DNA of 19,635 nucleotides, taken from contig MU657234.1 in the NCBI GenBank assembly GCA_026770575.1, positions 216,746 through 236,380 on the forward strand, written 5' to 3'. This stretch comes from Pelagophyceae sp. CCMP2097. Its lineage: Eukaryota > Sar > Pelagophyceae. Within the stretch, counting starts at the first letter, position 1. The number at the start of each line of letters is the position of its first letter. The notes under the pieces are model-generated. The model was not told the DNA's origin and searched no databases. It saw nothing but the letters and a program-made list of their open reading frames with translations. This document shows positions 8,801 through 16,476 of the stretch, in pieces. A program made the translations under genes and the position numbers.

Positions 8801-11525
8801 CCGCGGCAGGATCGACGCGCGCACGGTGTTCCGCGACGCCGCGTCGTCGAACAAGGGCACTCTCTCTCTGCAAGACCTCGGCAAGGCCTGCGAGCGCTGC
8901 GGCGTGCTGCTCTCGGGCACGGCGCTCGACGCGGTGATGAAGGCGTTTGACGCCGACGGCGACGGAACAGTCGACTGGGGCGAGTTCAAAAAGGCCGTCT
9001 TCGATGACGCGCCCGCGGCCGGCAACAAAGGCGGCGGCGCGGGCGGCGACGGCGACGCCCACCTTGCGACGGCTTTGGAGGCCATCTTCACGGCGTTTGA
9101 CGCCGACGGCGACGGCCGCATCTCAAAGGCGGAGTTGAAAGCACTGGCGCCGCACATCCTCCGAGCCTTTGCTTTGGAGCCAGACGGCGACGAGCTCAAG
9201 GCCCTGGAGCGCCACCTCAAGGCGGCGCTGGCCGACGGCCACAAGTCGATGACGTACGCCGACTTTGAGCAGGCCGCGCTGACGCACGTGCGCAAGGCGC
9301 TCGCGCAGCGCGCGCACGGCCGAGCCGCGCGAGGCGCCATCTTTGCGCAGCTGCGCGCGGCCCTCGCCGACCTCGACGGCGTCGGCGATGGCAGCGTGGC
9401 CAGAGCCGACTTTGAGAAGCTCTGCGCCGGCGGCGCTCTTGGGGCGCTGACGAAGAACGAGGCGGAGACGCTTGCGCGCGTCTGCAGCGCGTCCGCAGCG
9501 GCGGTGACGGTGCGCGGCGACGCCGGCGGCAAGTCAGCGCAGCAGCGTGTCTGCGTCGAAGAGGTGCTGCGCCTCGTCGAGGCGGCGCGTGGCGGCGCGG
9601 ACGCTGCTGCTGCGGCGGTGCGCGCGGCGCCGTATTCCGCTTCCGCCGTAAAATCGGCAGACGCGACCGACGTCGCGGCGTCGGCGGTCTTAAAGCTTTT
9701 GCACGGGCCCAAGCCGGACCCGTCGCGGTACCTGCTGGCCTTTGCGCACCCGAGCTCGTTTGGGGCACCATTACTTCCAAACTCGTTCCGCGAGCCGCCC
9801 ACGGCGCGCCTCGCAAGACAGCCGACGCGCACGCTCGCCGCCGCCGTGGCGCCGCAGGCCGTCCTCGCCGCGCGCGGCGGCGCCGCCGACGGCGAGGCGC
9901 CGCGGCCCCTCGTCGTCACGCTGCTCTCGGCGACGGCGGTCCCCGCGCCCGCGGCGCTCGACGACAAGCGCTTCCGCGGCGTCGCGCGGCGCGCGCGGTG
10001 CTGCCTCGTGCGCACCTCGCCGGGCGGCGGCGATGCGCCGCGCCTCGCCGACGAGGCGGTGATGTCTAACGTCGAGACGCTCGCGGCCGCGCCCGACGCG
10101 TACCGGCCAGATTGCTGGGCCTTTGTTGCCGAGGCGCCCGCCGTAGAAGGCCCGCGGCGCGCGCGCGTCGCCGGCGACGTGGCGCAGGCCCCCGGCGCGT
10201 CCGTCGTCGCCATGTCGTCGCCGCAGCGGCCGGCCGCGGACGGCGGCGGCGGCGGCGTCTGCCTCCTCGTCGAGCTGTCGCTGTCGCTGCCGCAGTCGTT
10301 CTTCCGCCACGCCGCGAGCGACGCGCAGTCCCGGGCCAAGAGCGGCCGCGCGCGCGGCACGCAGCGCCACCAGCCGGCTGGGAAAGACAAGTCTTCCGAC
10401 GCCGACTCGGACGACGACGCTGGATCGGCATCGTCGTCGTCGGGCTACGGCGACTCCTCCGAGGACGACTCGAAGAAGAAGAAGAAAGCCCCGGAGAAGA
10501 AGAAGAAGAAAAGCGCGTCGTCGGACGACGACGACGACGACGGGGGCAAGAAGAAGCGCAAGGCCAAGGCGAAGAAGCCTCGGCGCCGGGCCAAGGACGA
10601 CGAGGACGGCGTCTACTCGGACTCGGATTCTGCCGCCTCTGAGAAGCCTAAGCCTAAGGACTCTGACGACGAGGCCGAACCTAAGAAGGACAAGCCGGCC
10701 TGGTTCGACAAGAAGATCCGGCGCACCAAGGCGCGCAAGCCAAAAGCGGAGTCCAGCGATGCGCCGGCCGCCGCCGACTTTGACGACGACGACGGAGGCG
10801 ACTACGTCGAGGTCTCCTGCGGCTGGGCCGTCGTCCCGTTGGACGGCCGCAGCGGCGTGCTGACGCTCGAGCTCAAGGGCGGGTCGCCGTTCGCCGAGGA
10901 CGCCATCGCCGTCGGCGACATCCCCTGGCGCCACCGCGGCTGGCACCGCCAACTCCAACAGACGGTGTTTGGGTATGACAAGCGGCCGCGCGTCCGCGTC
11001 CGAATCGGCGCCGCGGCGCCCGAGCTGGCGCTGCCGCGAGCGGCGCTGGTGCCCCTTTCGGCGGCGCCGCTCGTGGCGACGTACGTCGTCTACTTGGAGG
11101 CATACTTGGGGCGGCACGTCTCCTCGTCGACGTCCTCAAGAATCGCAGACCCCGTCCTCGCCCTCTTCCCGCGCCTCGTCGCCAGCGGCGGCGCGCGCAC
11201 CGCGCTCGACGCGCTCTGGCGCGCCCGCCTCGCCGCCCAACTCGACCGCCTCAAGCCGCCCGTCAACGCCGCCACGCGCGCCGCCGCCGCGCAGGCCGCT
11301 TTGCAGCAGGCAGTCGTCGAGCTCTGGCCGCTCTGCGAGGCGCGCCGCGCGTCCGCGGCGGAACTGTCCCTCAAGGGCGTTGCGCGCCAGGCAGCCAAGC
11401 TCCTCGAGCAGGTCGGCCTCCACGACGCCGGCGACTCGGATGACGGCGCCGAGCGCCCGCGGCGGCGGCAAGACTCCGGCGCCTACACGCCGTTCAACAC
11501 GCGCGAACTCATCCCGGACCTGTAA
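2819..11525 (+). CDS. Three Tudor-like modules + EF-hand array + C-terminal nephrocystin-1 domain, 2,739 aa
   Basis: Exons are 2819-3226, 3289-3329, 3379-3903, 4000-4158, 4306-6003, 6093-6220 and 6265-11525 (8,220 nt, a multiple of three). Residues 24-76, 101-150 and 176-226 are three Tudor/Agenet-like units with the core GD-VEARF, YDLL(F/Y) and DDGD-E. Residues of about 240-2,080 form an EF-hand array with ten canonical calcium loops, several degenerate ones and linkers rich in K, D and S. Residues of about 2,120-2,680 match the C-terminal domain of nephrocystin-1: MSNVETLAA, VSCGWAVVPL, GGSPFAEDAI and DPVLALFPRLV in the order expected. From memory, human NPHP1 has LSNIHTVRA, SCGWVFLKLF, GGTPYEKGIE and HPMLATFPMLL there. 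In animals NPHP1 acts with NPHP4 at the ciliary transition zone, so a basal-body or transition-zone role is inferred, with calcium sensing by the EF-hands. The start ATG has a GCGGCC context; an upstream in-frame GTG at 2801 is not needed. The domain order is unusual: the family's usual SH3 domain is not seen. Confidence 0.85.
2888..3609 (+). repeat. Three tandem Tudor/Agenet-like modules
   Basis: Each unit of about 50 residues begins with (Y/F)-x-A/T-GD-x-VEARF, has a middle strand (FGAKV, HPARI, HAARV) and ends (Y/L)DLL/HY-x-DGD-x-E followed by a short basic tail. The second unit exists only after splicing. The introns 3227-3288 (62 nt) and 3330-3378 (49 nt) flank a 41-nt exon that encodes DGDKESDVAPRLV. 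Because 62 + 49 is a multiple of three, the unspliced frame stays open and hides this unit. Small Tudor-like barrels often bind methylated lysine/arginine or act in protein scaffolding; nothing here shows which. Confidence 0.75.
4690..9420 (+). repeat. EF-hand array with ten canonical loops
   Basis: Canonical 12-residue loops start at 6205 (DGDGDGQVDYAE, completed across the 6221-6264 intron), 6774 (DADGDGALDLEE), 7161 (DKDGSGRLTRAE), 7275 (DADGDGAIDYVE), 7923 (DKNGDGALSRKE), 8031 (DRDGDGTVSYKE), 8286 (DVDGDGDVDPAE), 8397 (DTDANGKISYEE), 8949 (DADGDGTVDWGE) and 9099 (DADGDGRISKAE). All have acidic residues at positions 1, 3 or 5 and Glu at 12. Degenerate loops include DVGKTGLCDSED, DTKDKGMLKKEE, DRDDLGSLDSRD, DKDRSGHVKPKA and DGVGDGSVARAD, in which the position-12 Glu or other ligands are missing. 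Between pairs lies a recurring basic/hydrophobic segment (for example KLRRALRGD, KLRHKLRAKLL). The layout recalls the long axonemal EFCAB6-type proteins, but that likeness is an inference. Confidence 0.9.
9664..11390 (+). other. Nephrocystin-1-type C-terminal domain
   Basis: Reading from 9664: ASAVLKLL and DPSRYLLAFAHPSSF, then LLPNSFREPP (human counterpart, from memory, LMPSQLAFRDL). Next come LVVTLLSATAVPAP (LILTLWSCKMIPLP), RCCLVR, MSNVETLAA, CLLVELSLSL (ILFELGISYI), a charged insert at 10384-10770, VSCGWAVVPL, LKGGSPFAEDAI, LPRAALVPL, DPVLALFPRLV and LDALWRARL. The collinearity of many short motifs makes the family call strong even though identity is modest. The domain is expected to fold as beta-sandwich layers followed by a helical tail and to contact NPHP4 in animals. 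Confidence 0.82.
10384..10770 (+). repeat. Lys/Asp/Ser low-complexity insert inside the nephrocystin domain
   Basis: About 129 residues are made almost only of K, D, E, S, A and R, with runs such as KKKKK, DDDDDD and repeated SDSD. It separates the ELSLSL strand from VSCGW, which are close neighbours in animal NPHP1. Similar shorter charged linkers occur earlier in the protein (4870-5060, 5800-5920, 6845-7040, 8085-8170, read in the coding frame). It is probably a disordered, phosphorylatable linker. Confidence 0.85.
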
Positions 11526-11600
11526 TTCTTAACCTTTGAAGACCACACCGCGCCCCGACCGCGAGGACCGAAATCATGCTTATAAGATGTATGGTATGCT

Positions 11601-12854
11601 TCAAGGCAGGATCTCCCCCGCGGCGTTGGCACACCATGTCCGCTGCTGCAGGAAGACGCGCGCCATGCCGACGCTGCTGCCGTCGAGGCAGAGGACGGAA
11701 AACTCTTCGAGCGCCGCGGCAAGGTCGGCGCCGCAGCCGTAGCTAAACACAAAAGCGCCGGCGCCGAACGCAGCATTGTACTTGGACGCCTAGCGTGGAT
11801 CGCTCCCCAGAGAAGACGTCCTTTTCCCGGGACACTCACGGTGCGCACGAGGCTGGCACAAATCGTGCCGCGGTCCCGGGGGATCGTCGACGCGGCGTAA
11901 AAGTGCTTGGCGTCGATCCTAGAAGTGCCGACAGATTTTTGGGGACGTTCGGGGGCGCGGCGCGGCGCACCAGTGGATCAGCGTGCCGTTGACGAGAACG
12001 GGGTGGACGAGGAGGAAGTCAGGCGTGGGAAGCTTATTCCGGAGGTGGGGCGGCGTCGCTTCCTTCTGCGCATCCTCCGAGCGGTACGCGACGCGCGCCG
12101 CGTCGAGGAAGTCGGCGGTGGCGAGCTCGAAGGCCTCGGCGGCGGCGCGGACGTGGTCCTCCGTGCCGAGCTGGAGCTGCGCGTGGCTCTGGGCTTGGTT
12201 CCGCCACTTGATGTGGAGCCGGCGCAGCGAGAGCGCCGCCGCGAGCGCCACGCCGCCGCGGCCGCAGGCCGCGCGCACCTGCGCGACGCGCCACGCCGGC
12301 TGATTGCGCATCATGCCGCGCTCGTTGGGCCACCGGAGCACGACAGAGAGCAGCGCGCGCTCGACGTCCACGGGCACGGGTGCCCCCGTCGCCCACGCCA
12401 GCGACCGCACTGACGGGGAAGGCGGCGGCGCCGGCGGGGGCGCTGCTGGCGGATGCGGCAGGGCGCCGGCATCGAAGGCCTCGTTCCCGGAAACGTCTCG
12501 CGCCGCGTCTTCCAGAGACACGGGAGGGAGGCCATCGCCGTGCGGGCGCATGCGTGCTTGAGCGCCTCGCGCTCGGGCGCCCAAAGCCGCCGAGGCGGGC
12601 GGGCGCTGCGCGCGCGGCGGGCCGTCGTCCTTCGACCGCCTCGGCGCGGCCGCGGGGCGAGGTGCCGCCTGCTGGGCGGCCTCCGTTTCGACCACCTTGG
12701 CCTTCTTCCGAGGGCTCTTCGGCTTGCATTTGGTGCAGTGGCACATCCCGAGACCCGCTTGGTTGCACTTCTTGCAGACGTAAGCCTCCGGCGGCCCCGA
12801 ATCGTCGGGAGCCATGGCAATTGCGGCTGAGATGCCCGCGCGAGCTGCCGCCAA
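11601..12854 (-). CDS. CDIN1: CDIN1-like PD-(D/E)XK nuclease with an N-terminal Cys cluster, 383 aa
   Basis: Exons on the minus strand are 12854-11971, 11918-11840 and 11789-11601 (1,152 nt). Introns are 52 nt (GTGCGC...TAG) and 50 nt (GTGAGT...TAG). Without splicing the frame ends at 11919 and the catalytic motif is lost. Splicing gives TPDFLLVHPV-x-NGTLIHW-IDAKHFY: Asp279 of PDF and Asp297/Lys299 of IDAK form the nuclease signature. Human CDIN1 (from memory) has TPDFILQVPV and IHWIESKASF followed by a FGPGLVIYWYGF strand, matched here by FGAGAFVFSYG. CDIN1 is the codanin-1-interacting nuclease, linked in animals to histone/ASF1 handling and erythroid chromatin. Residues 27-43 hold five cysteines (CxxC...CxCxxC) that could bind zinc; I do not know this from the animal protein. 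An alternative start at 12815 has a good context (GCCATGGCT). The middle (60-150) is low in complexity. Confidence 0.85.
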
Positions 12855-13082
12855 GCTAAACGTCGCCGCCGTCTCGAGAGCGTGGGCGCGCGCGATCGAG
12901 AGTCGAGACCTCGAAAATGAGGCAAGGAAAGAGGCTGAGGAAAATCCTGCTTGAAGAGCTCCGGAATTCTAAGAAGCCCCCCTCGGGGTGGCTCGTCTCT
13001 CGACGTCCGCCCGCAGTCCGGCCGCCAACGCCGCCCGCCTGCGCCCCGGCGCGCCGGCCCGACGGACTGGCTGGCTGACTGC

Positions 13083-14505
13083 TTAGGAGAGCGCGGCCGT
13101 TTGCGCTTCGCGGTCTGCCGTCAGCGACTCGCGCGCAAAGGCATCGAGGCGTTTTTGGAGCATGTCGTCATCAAAGTGCGCGGCGCGGCGGCGGGCGGCG
13201 ACGTCCGTCGCCTGCGCGGCGTAGTACGTGTTGGTGACGTCCTCGGCGGCGCCGCGCGCAAACGCGACGACGAGGGCGCCACCCTTGCCCCAACCCGCGT
13301 AAAGCTGCGGCTCGCCGAGGGCGGCCTCGCAAGGGTCTGCATGGACCCAAACACCATCGAGCTTGACCTCGACCCAGACGTGGTCCGTCGAGTCGAAGAC
13401 CCACCGCGCCTCGAAGCCGAGGGCCGTGAGCATGGCCGCGAAGATTGTGGAGTACTCGCCACAGCGGCCGCGCCCGTCGGCGAGAGCCGCCGCCACGTCG
13501 TTCGTCCGCACGAAGCGCGTAAGCGCGCCGCAGGCGCCGCAGGCGCGCAGCTCGACGCGGCCGCCGGCGTGCTCGACGCGCCGCACGCCGGCGGCGGCGC
13601 CCGCGGTCACGTCGGCGATCTCGCCCACGAAGGCGGCGCCGTCGCAGCCGCACTGCCCGCACTTGTCGGTATAGTATGGGAACCGCTCCTTGAAAAAGAC
13701 GAGCAGGTCCTTGAGCAGGGGCGCGCACCCCGCCTCGCCGCCCTCCACGCGCAAAGCGGCCACCGCCGCCGCGACGGCGGGCCGCTCGCGCGCGAGGAAG
13801 TCGCGCGCGGCCGCCTCGTCGCGGCCCATGTCGCGCCACATGGACAGCGCGCGCTGCACGCCGCCGGCGAGCCTACGCAAACGCCTCGTCGGGCAGCGAG
13901 CCGTCGGCCCCGCGCGGGCGACCGCACTGTGCGTCGAGCTGCGAGGCACCCTTGGCGGAAGTGACGAGGCGAAACGCCGCGCGGTCGGCGACGACGAGCC
14001 TGCCCGCGGCCCAGAGCTGGCCGACGCGCAACCGGAACGCGTCGTCGTCGACGTCGTACGTCTCGGCGCGCACGGCGTACGCCTCGGCGCGCGCGGCCGC
14101 GCACGCCGGCGCGGGGCCGCACGACGCGCGCAGGTATTCGCTGAACCTGCGCCGCCGCCGTGAGGCACCAGCGAGCGGCGGGCGGCGACCGCCCTTCGGA
14201 GCTCACAGCGTCGCGTTGTCGCCGAGGTAGTGCGTCGCGACCTAAGCAGTCGCCTCGGGCCTCGCCGGTACGTCGGTCTGTCTGCGCGCCTCGTCTTGGA
14301 TGCGCAGCGTGCCGACGAAGGTGAGGAGGGTGAGGTTGCGCTGCTTCGCGTCGGCGGCCTTGTCGCGGTCTGCATCCGGCGCCGACTGGACGCGCGGCAC
14401 GGGCCCAACACCGCGCAGCCGCGGCAGCCTCGGCAGCCGGAAGCCGCCCACCGCGACGAGCGCCCGCAGCGCCGCCCACAGCGCCCACAGCGACGCGCGC
14501 GCCAT
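13083..14505 (-). CDS. PNG1: Peptide:N-glycanase-type transglutaminase-fold enzyme, 425 aa
   Basis: Minus-strand exons are 14505-14272, 14241-14207, 14146-13928 and 13872-13083 (1,278 nt). The C-terminal half is the PNGase core: two CxxC pairs that bind zinc (C234/C237 and C274/C277), TRFVRTNDVAAAL, then GRCGEYSTIF with catalytic Cys300, FDSTDHVWVEV with His327 and WVHADPCE with Asp342, and the GWGKGGALVVAF segment. Such enzymes remove N-glycans from misfolded glycoproteins retro-translocated from the ER. The N-terminus MARASLWALWAALRALVAVG is hydrophobic and could be a signal peptide or anchor, unlike the cytosolic animal enzyme. I see no PUB domain and no PAW domain. Introns 2 and 3 (14147-14206, GTGAGC...CAG; 13873-13927, GTGCGG...TAG) are convincing. 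Intron 1 (14242-14271, only 30 nt, GTACCG...TAG) is doubtful. The first in-frame ATG was chosen; an open stretch upstream begins with GTG. Confidence 0.88.
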
Positions 14506-15283
14506 AAGGAGCGCGCGCCGCCGCGGGAGCACAAAGCAGGAGCTTGGAAAAGATTCAAAAAGAAGCACAATCGCCTAAATATTTCGACGGCGCCGGGATC
14601 GAACGCGGGATGGGGGCAAAAAAATATGAAACAGTTCGCAGGGGCAAAAAAAGGGTGGCCCAGGTATTAACCCACAGTCACAGTAAGCTAGTTGAGATCG
14701 TTTACGGTACTGCTATAGATTCGTGGTCCTCACACAAATCGTCGCGAGGAGTAAGCCTGCTCTGTTGCCAGTCTGGACCGATGCCTCCTGAATTACGATC
14801 GCCAGACCCTCAGTTTTCACCGAGGGCCGGATCAATCACGACGATATTGTGAGGGCGAACCAAAAGTTGTATGATTCCGTAGCGACAACAACACCAACTG
14901 ATTCCGTGAGTCACCTCCGAAGTTACAAGCCAGGTACAATCGCCGAAACAAATTGATCTTTTGACCCTTTGATGTCATTGCAGGTTGACATTTGGTATAT
15001 ATAGTCTTGTTTTCACAGTTTTTTGGTTTTGAAGAACTGGCCAGGTTCCGGGAAGGTACTTTCACGCCACGGTCACGGTTGACACCGGGAGCCTGCACTC
15101 TTGGACGCGGAGGAAGACTCGTCCGATCGGACCCACGACCGAAACTTGCGTCGAACAGCTGCAAGGCACGTCATCAAAGTGCCTCGTCCGAGTGTTCTTC
15201 GAGCCCCCGGAAGGACAGGCTCTGGGCGTCGCCGAGCAGCCGCGTCTCCCCGTCTTCGGGCGGTGGGCCTCGGGGTGAATTAG
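14506..15283. other. Intergenic region between the glycanase and GST genes
   Basis: This 778-base gap is AT-richer than its flanks and has no convincing gene. It should contain the glycanase promoter and the GST 3' end. A TATATATA sequence lies at 14996-15003, but it is about 490 bases from the glycanase ATG and reads the same on both strands, so its role is open. A-runs after GGGGC occur twice (14615-14630 and 14641-14653). Short open frames (14544-14852, 14992-15348 on +) have no recognisable motif. Confidence 0.5.
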
Positions 15284-16141
15284 TCAGACGAAGTACTGGA
15301 CGGGGGCCGCGGGGAACTTGCCGCGTTCGTCGCCGCCGTGGAGGATGAACGCCTGCGTCTTGGCGTCGTCGTGGAAACGATTGTAAAAGGCGAGGACGGC
15401 GGGGAACTCGGATAGGATGTCCGGCTTGATGAGCTTGATGGCGTGGAGCGACGCGAAGAGCTTGCACTCGCCGACGGAGAAGCCCGCCGCCGTGTACGCG
15501 CCCGCGGCGCCGCCGGCCGCGAGGCGCTCCAGGTGCAGCAGGTGCACGCGCATCCCCTGGGCCCGGTTGTGCACCGTGCAGTCGACCCTAAAGGCAGCGC
15601 CGTCAGCGGGCTCAGCGGTCAGGGCCGGGCCCGCGCGAAACGCACGCGCTCCAGAGCGCGTCGTTCTCCGCCTTGGAGCACTTGTCCTTGGCGTAGAGCG
15701 TGTCCTGGAACTTGACCAGCTTCTGGTACCTGCCGAGGGAGTCGGTGGGGGCCCGGCCGCGTCCGGCGCGCGTGGCCGCACATGTCCTCGCCCTCGCTGA
15801 GGAGCTGCTGGGAGACGGCAAAGTCGCGGTCCGAGAGCTTGGCCGGATTGGCGCGCTCGATGTAGTTGAGGATCGCAGCTTCGTGGCCGATCATGCCCAG
15901 GCCCTCGACCTCGAGCACCGGCAGCTCACCTGTACGAGCGTGCTCGCAAGAGACTCGGGCGCTCGCCGAGAGGGCTCCCCGCTTAGAGGGGGCTCCACGC
16001 CGAGGGCGCACCGAACGGAGTCGTCGGCTTCATCTCTTTCCAAGCCGCCGGGTTAACCCCTTCCCAATGCAGGCCGCTGTGCATCAGCGCCAGCCCAGAG
16101 GCGGGGCCCTTGGCCCAGAGGTTGAAATAGGTGAGCTTCAT
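15284..16141 (-). CDS. Glutathione S-transferase, 221 aa
   Basis: Minus-strand exons are 16141-16012, 15929-15782, 15729-15646 and 15587-15284 (666 nt). Introns are 82, 52 and 58 nt with donors GTGCGC, GTGCGG and GTGCGT and acceptors CAG, CAG and TAG. The product is the usual GST length. The N-terminal thioredoxin fold starts MKLTYFNLWA; Tyr5 is placed like the catalytic Tyr of sigma/mu/alpha enzymes. The first splice rebuilds FGELPVLEVEG with the cis-proline Pro47 that holds the glutathione backbone, followed by GHEAAILNYI, where the usual Glu-Ser pair is Glu-Ala. The helical C-terminal domain includes GEDMYQKLVKF (made across intron 2), FSVGECKLFASLHAI and FPAVLAFYNRF. It conjugates glutathione to electrophiles or acts as a peroxidase; substrate and class are not certain. 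A CCCAG sequence just before the ATG could be the acceptor of an intron in the 5' leader. Confidence 0.9.
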
Positions 16142-16476
16142 CCCTGGGAAGAGGCCGATCAACGAGGTCCTCGAACACACAGGGTGAAGCTAGTACAGCG
16201 TCACTGGCAGCACTTGGCACGCCGGTCACGGAACGCAAAACTGTCGCCGAAAAGATACACTCGCCGAAACGGATGAAACGGATGCCAGTGGACTCCGAGT
16301 CGGCGCTACCTTGCTTAAGCGCTGGCGAATTGTGCCGCCGTAGAACGCCCCCCCCCCCCCCCCCCGCAACAACAGCACGCACGGGCGCTCTTCACAATAT
16401 GAGCGTTCTAATGTATACACGTGCGGCTGCCGCTGAACGGGGTCCCGATCACAGAAGACCCTTCGGTCGCGGTCCT
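16142..16476. other. Short intergenic region between GST and bHLH-PAS genes
   Basis: This 335-base space lies between the GST start and the bHLH-PAS stop and should hold the GST promoter and the regulator's 3' UTR. It contains an 18-base C-run at 16348-16365. No further gene is seen. Confidence 0.5.
16348..16365 (+). repeat. Homopolymer of 18 cytosines
   Basis: Eighteen consecutive C on the + strand (G on the minus strand), about 207 bases upstream of the GST ATG on its coding strand. The length may be unstable or a sequencing artefact. Confidence 0.95.

Noticed and set aside
8705..10390. Long open frame on the minus strand (561 codons) opposite the EF-hand/nephrocystin gene
   Set aside because: It is a by-product of high GC and third-position bias. 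It is rich in Ala/Ser/Arg without motifs, while the opposite strand has clear EF-hand and nephrocystin motifs.
9771..11117. Second long minus-strand open frame (448 codons)
   Set aside because: Arg/Val/Leu-rich low-complexity translation that mirrors the coding strand; no domain is visible.
13083..14570. Reading the glycanase as one continuous 495-codon frame starting near 14570
   Set aside because: The N-terminal third is Arg-rich nonsense in that frame. Other frames contain YLGDNATL and DDAFRLRVGQLWAAGRLV, which join through consensus introns.
14589..14610. tRNA-like B-box (reverse complement contains GTTCGATCCC)
   Set aside because: The T-stem does not pair fully and there is no acceptor stem, anticodon arm or A-box at a suitable distance.
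14544..14852. Small + strand open frame (102 codons)
   Set aside because: No motif, AT-rich intergenic composition, and no support from neighbouring signals.
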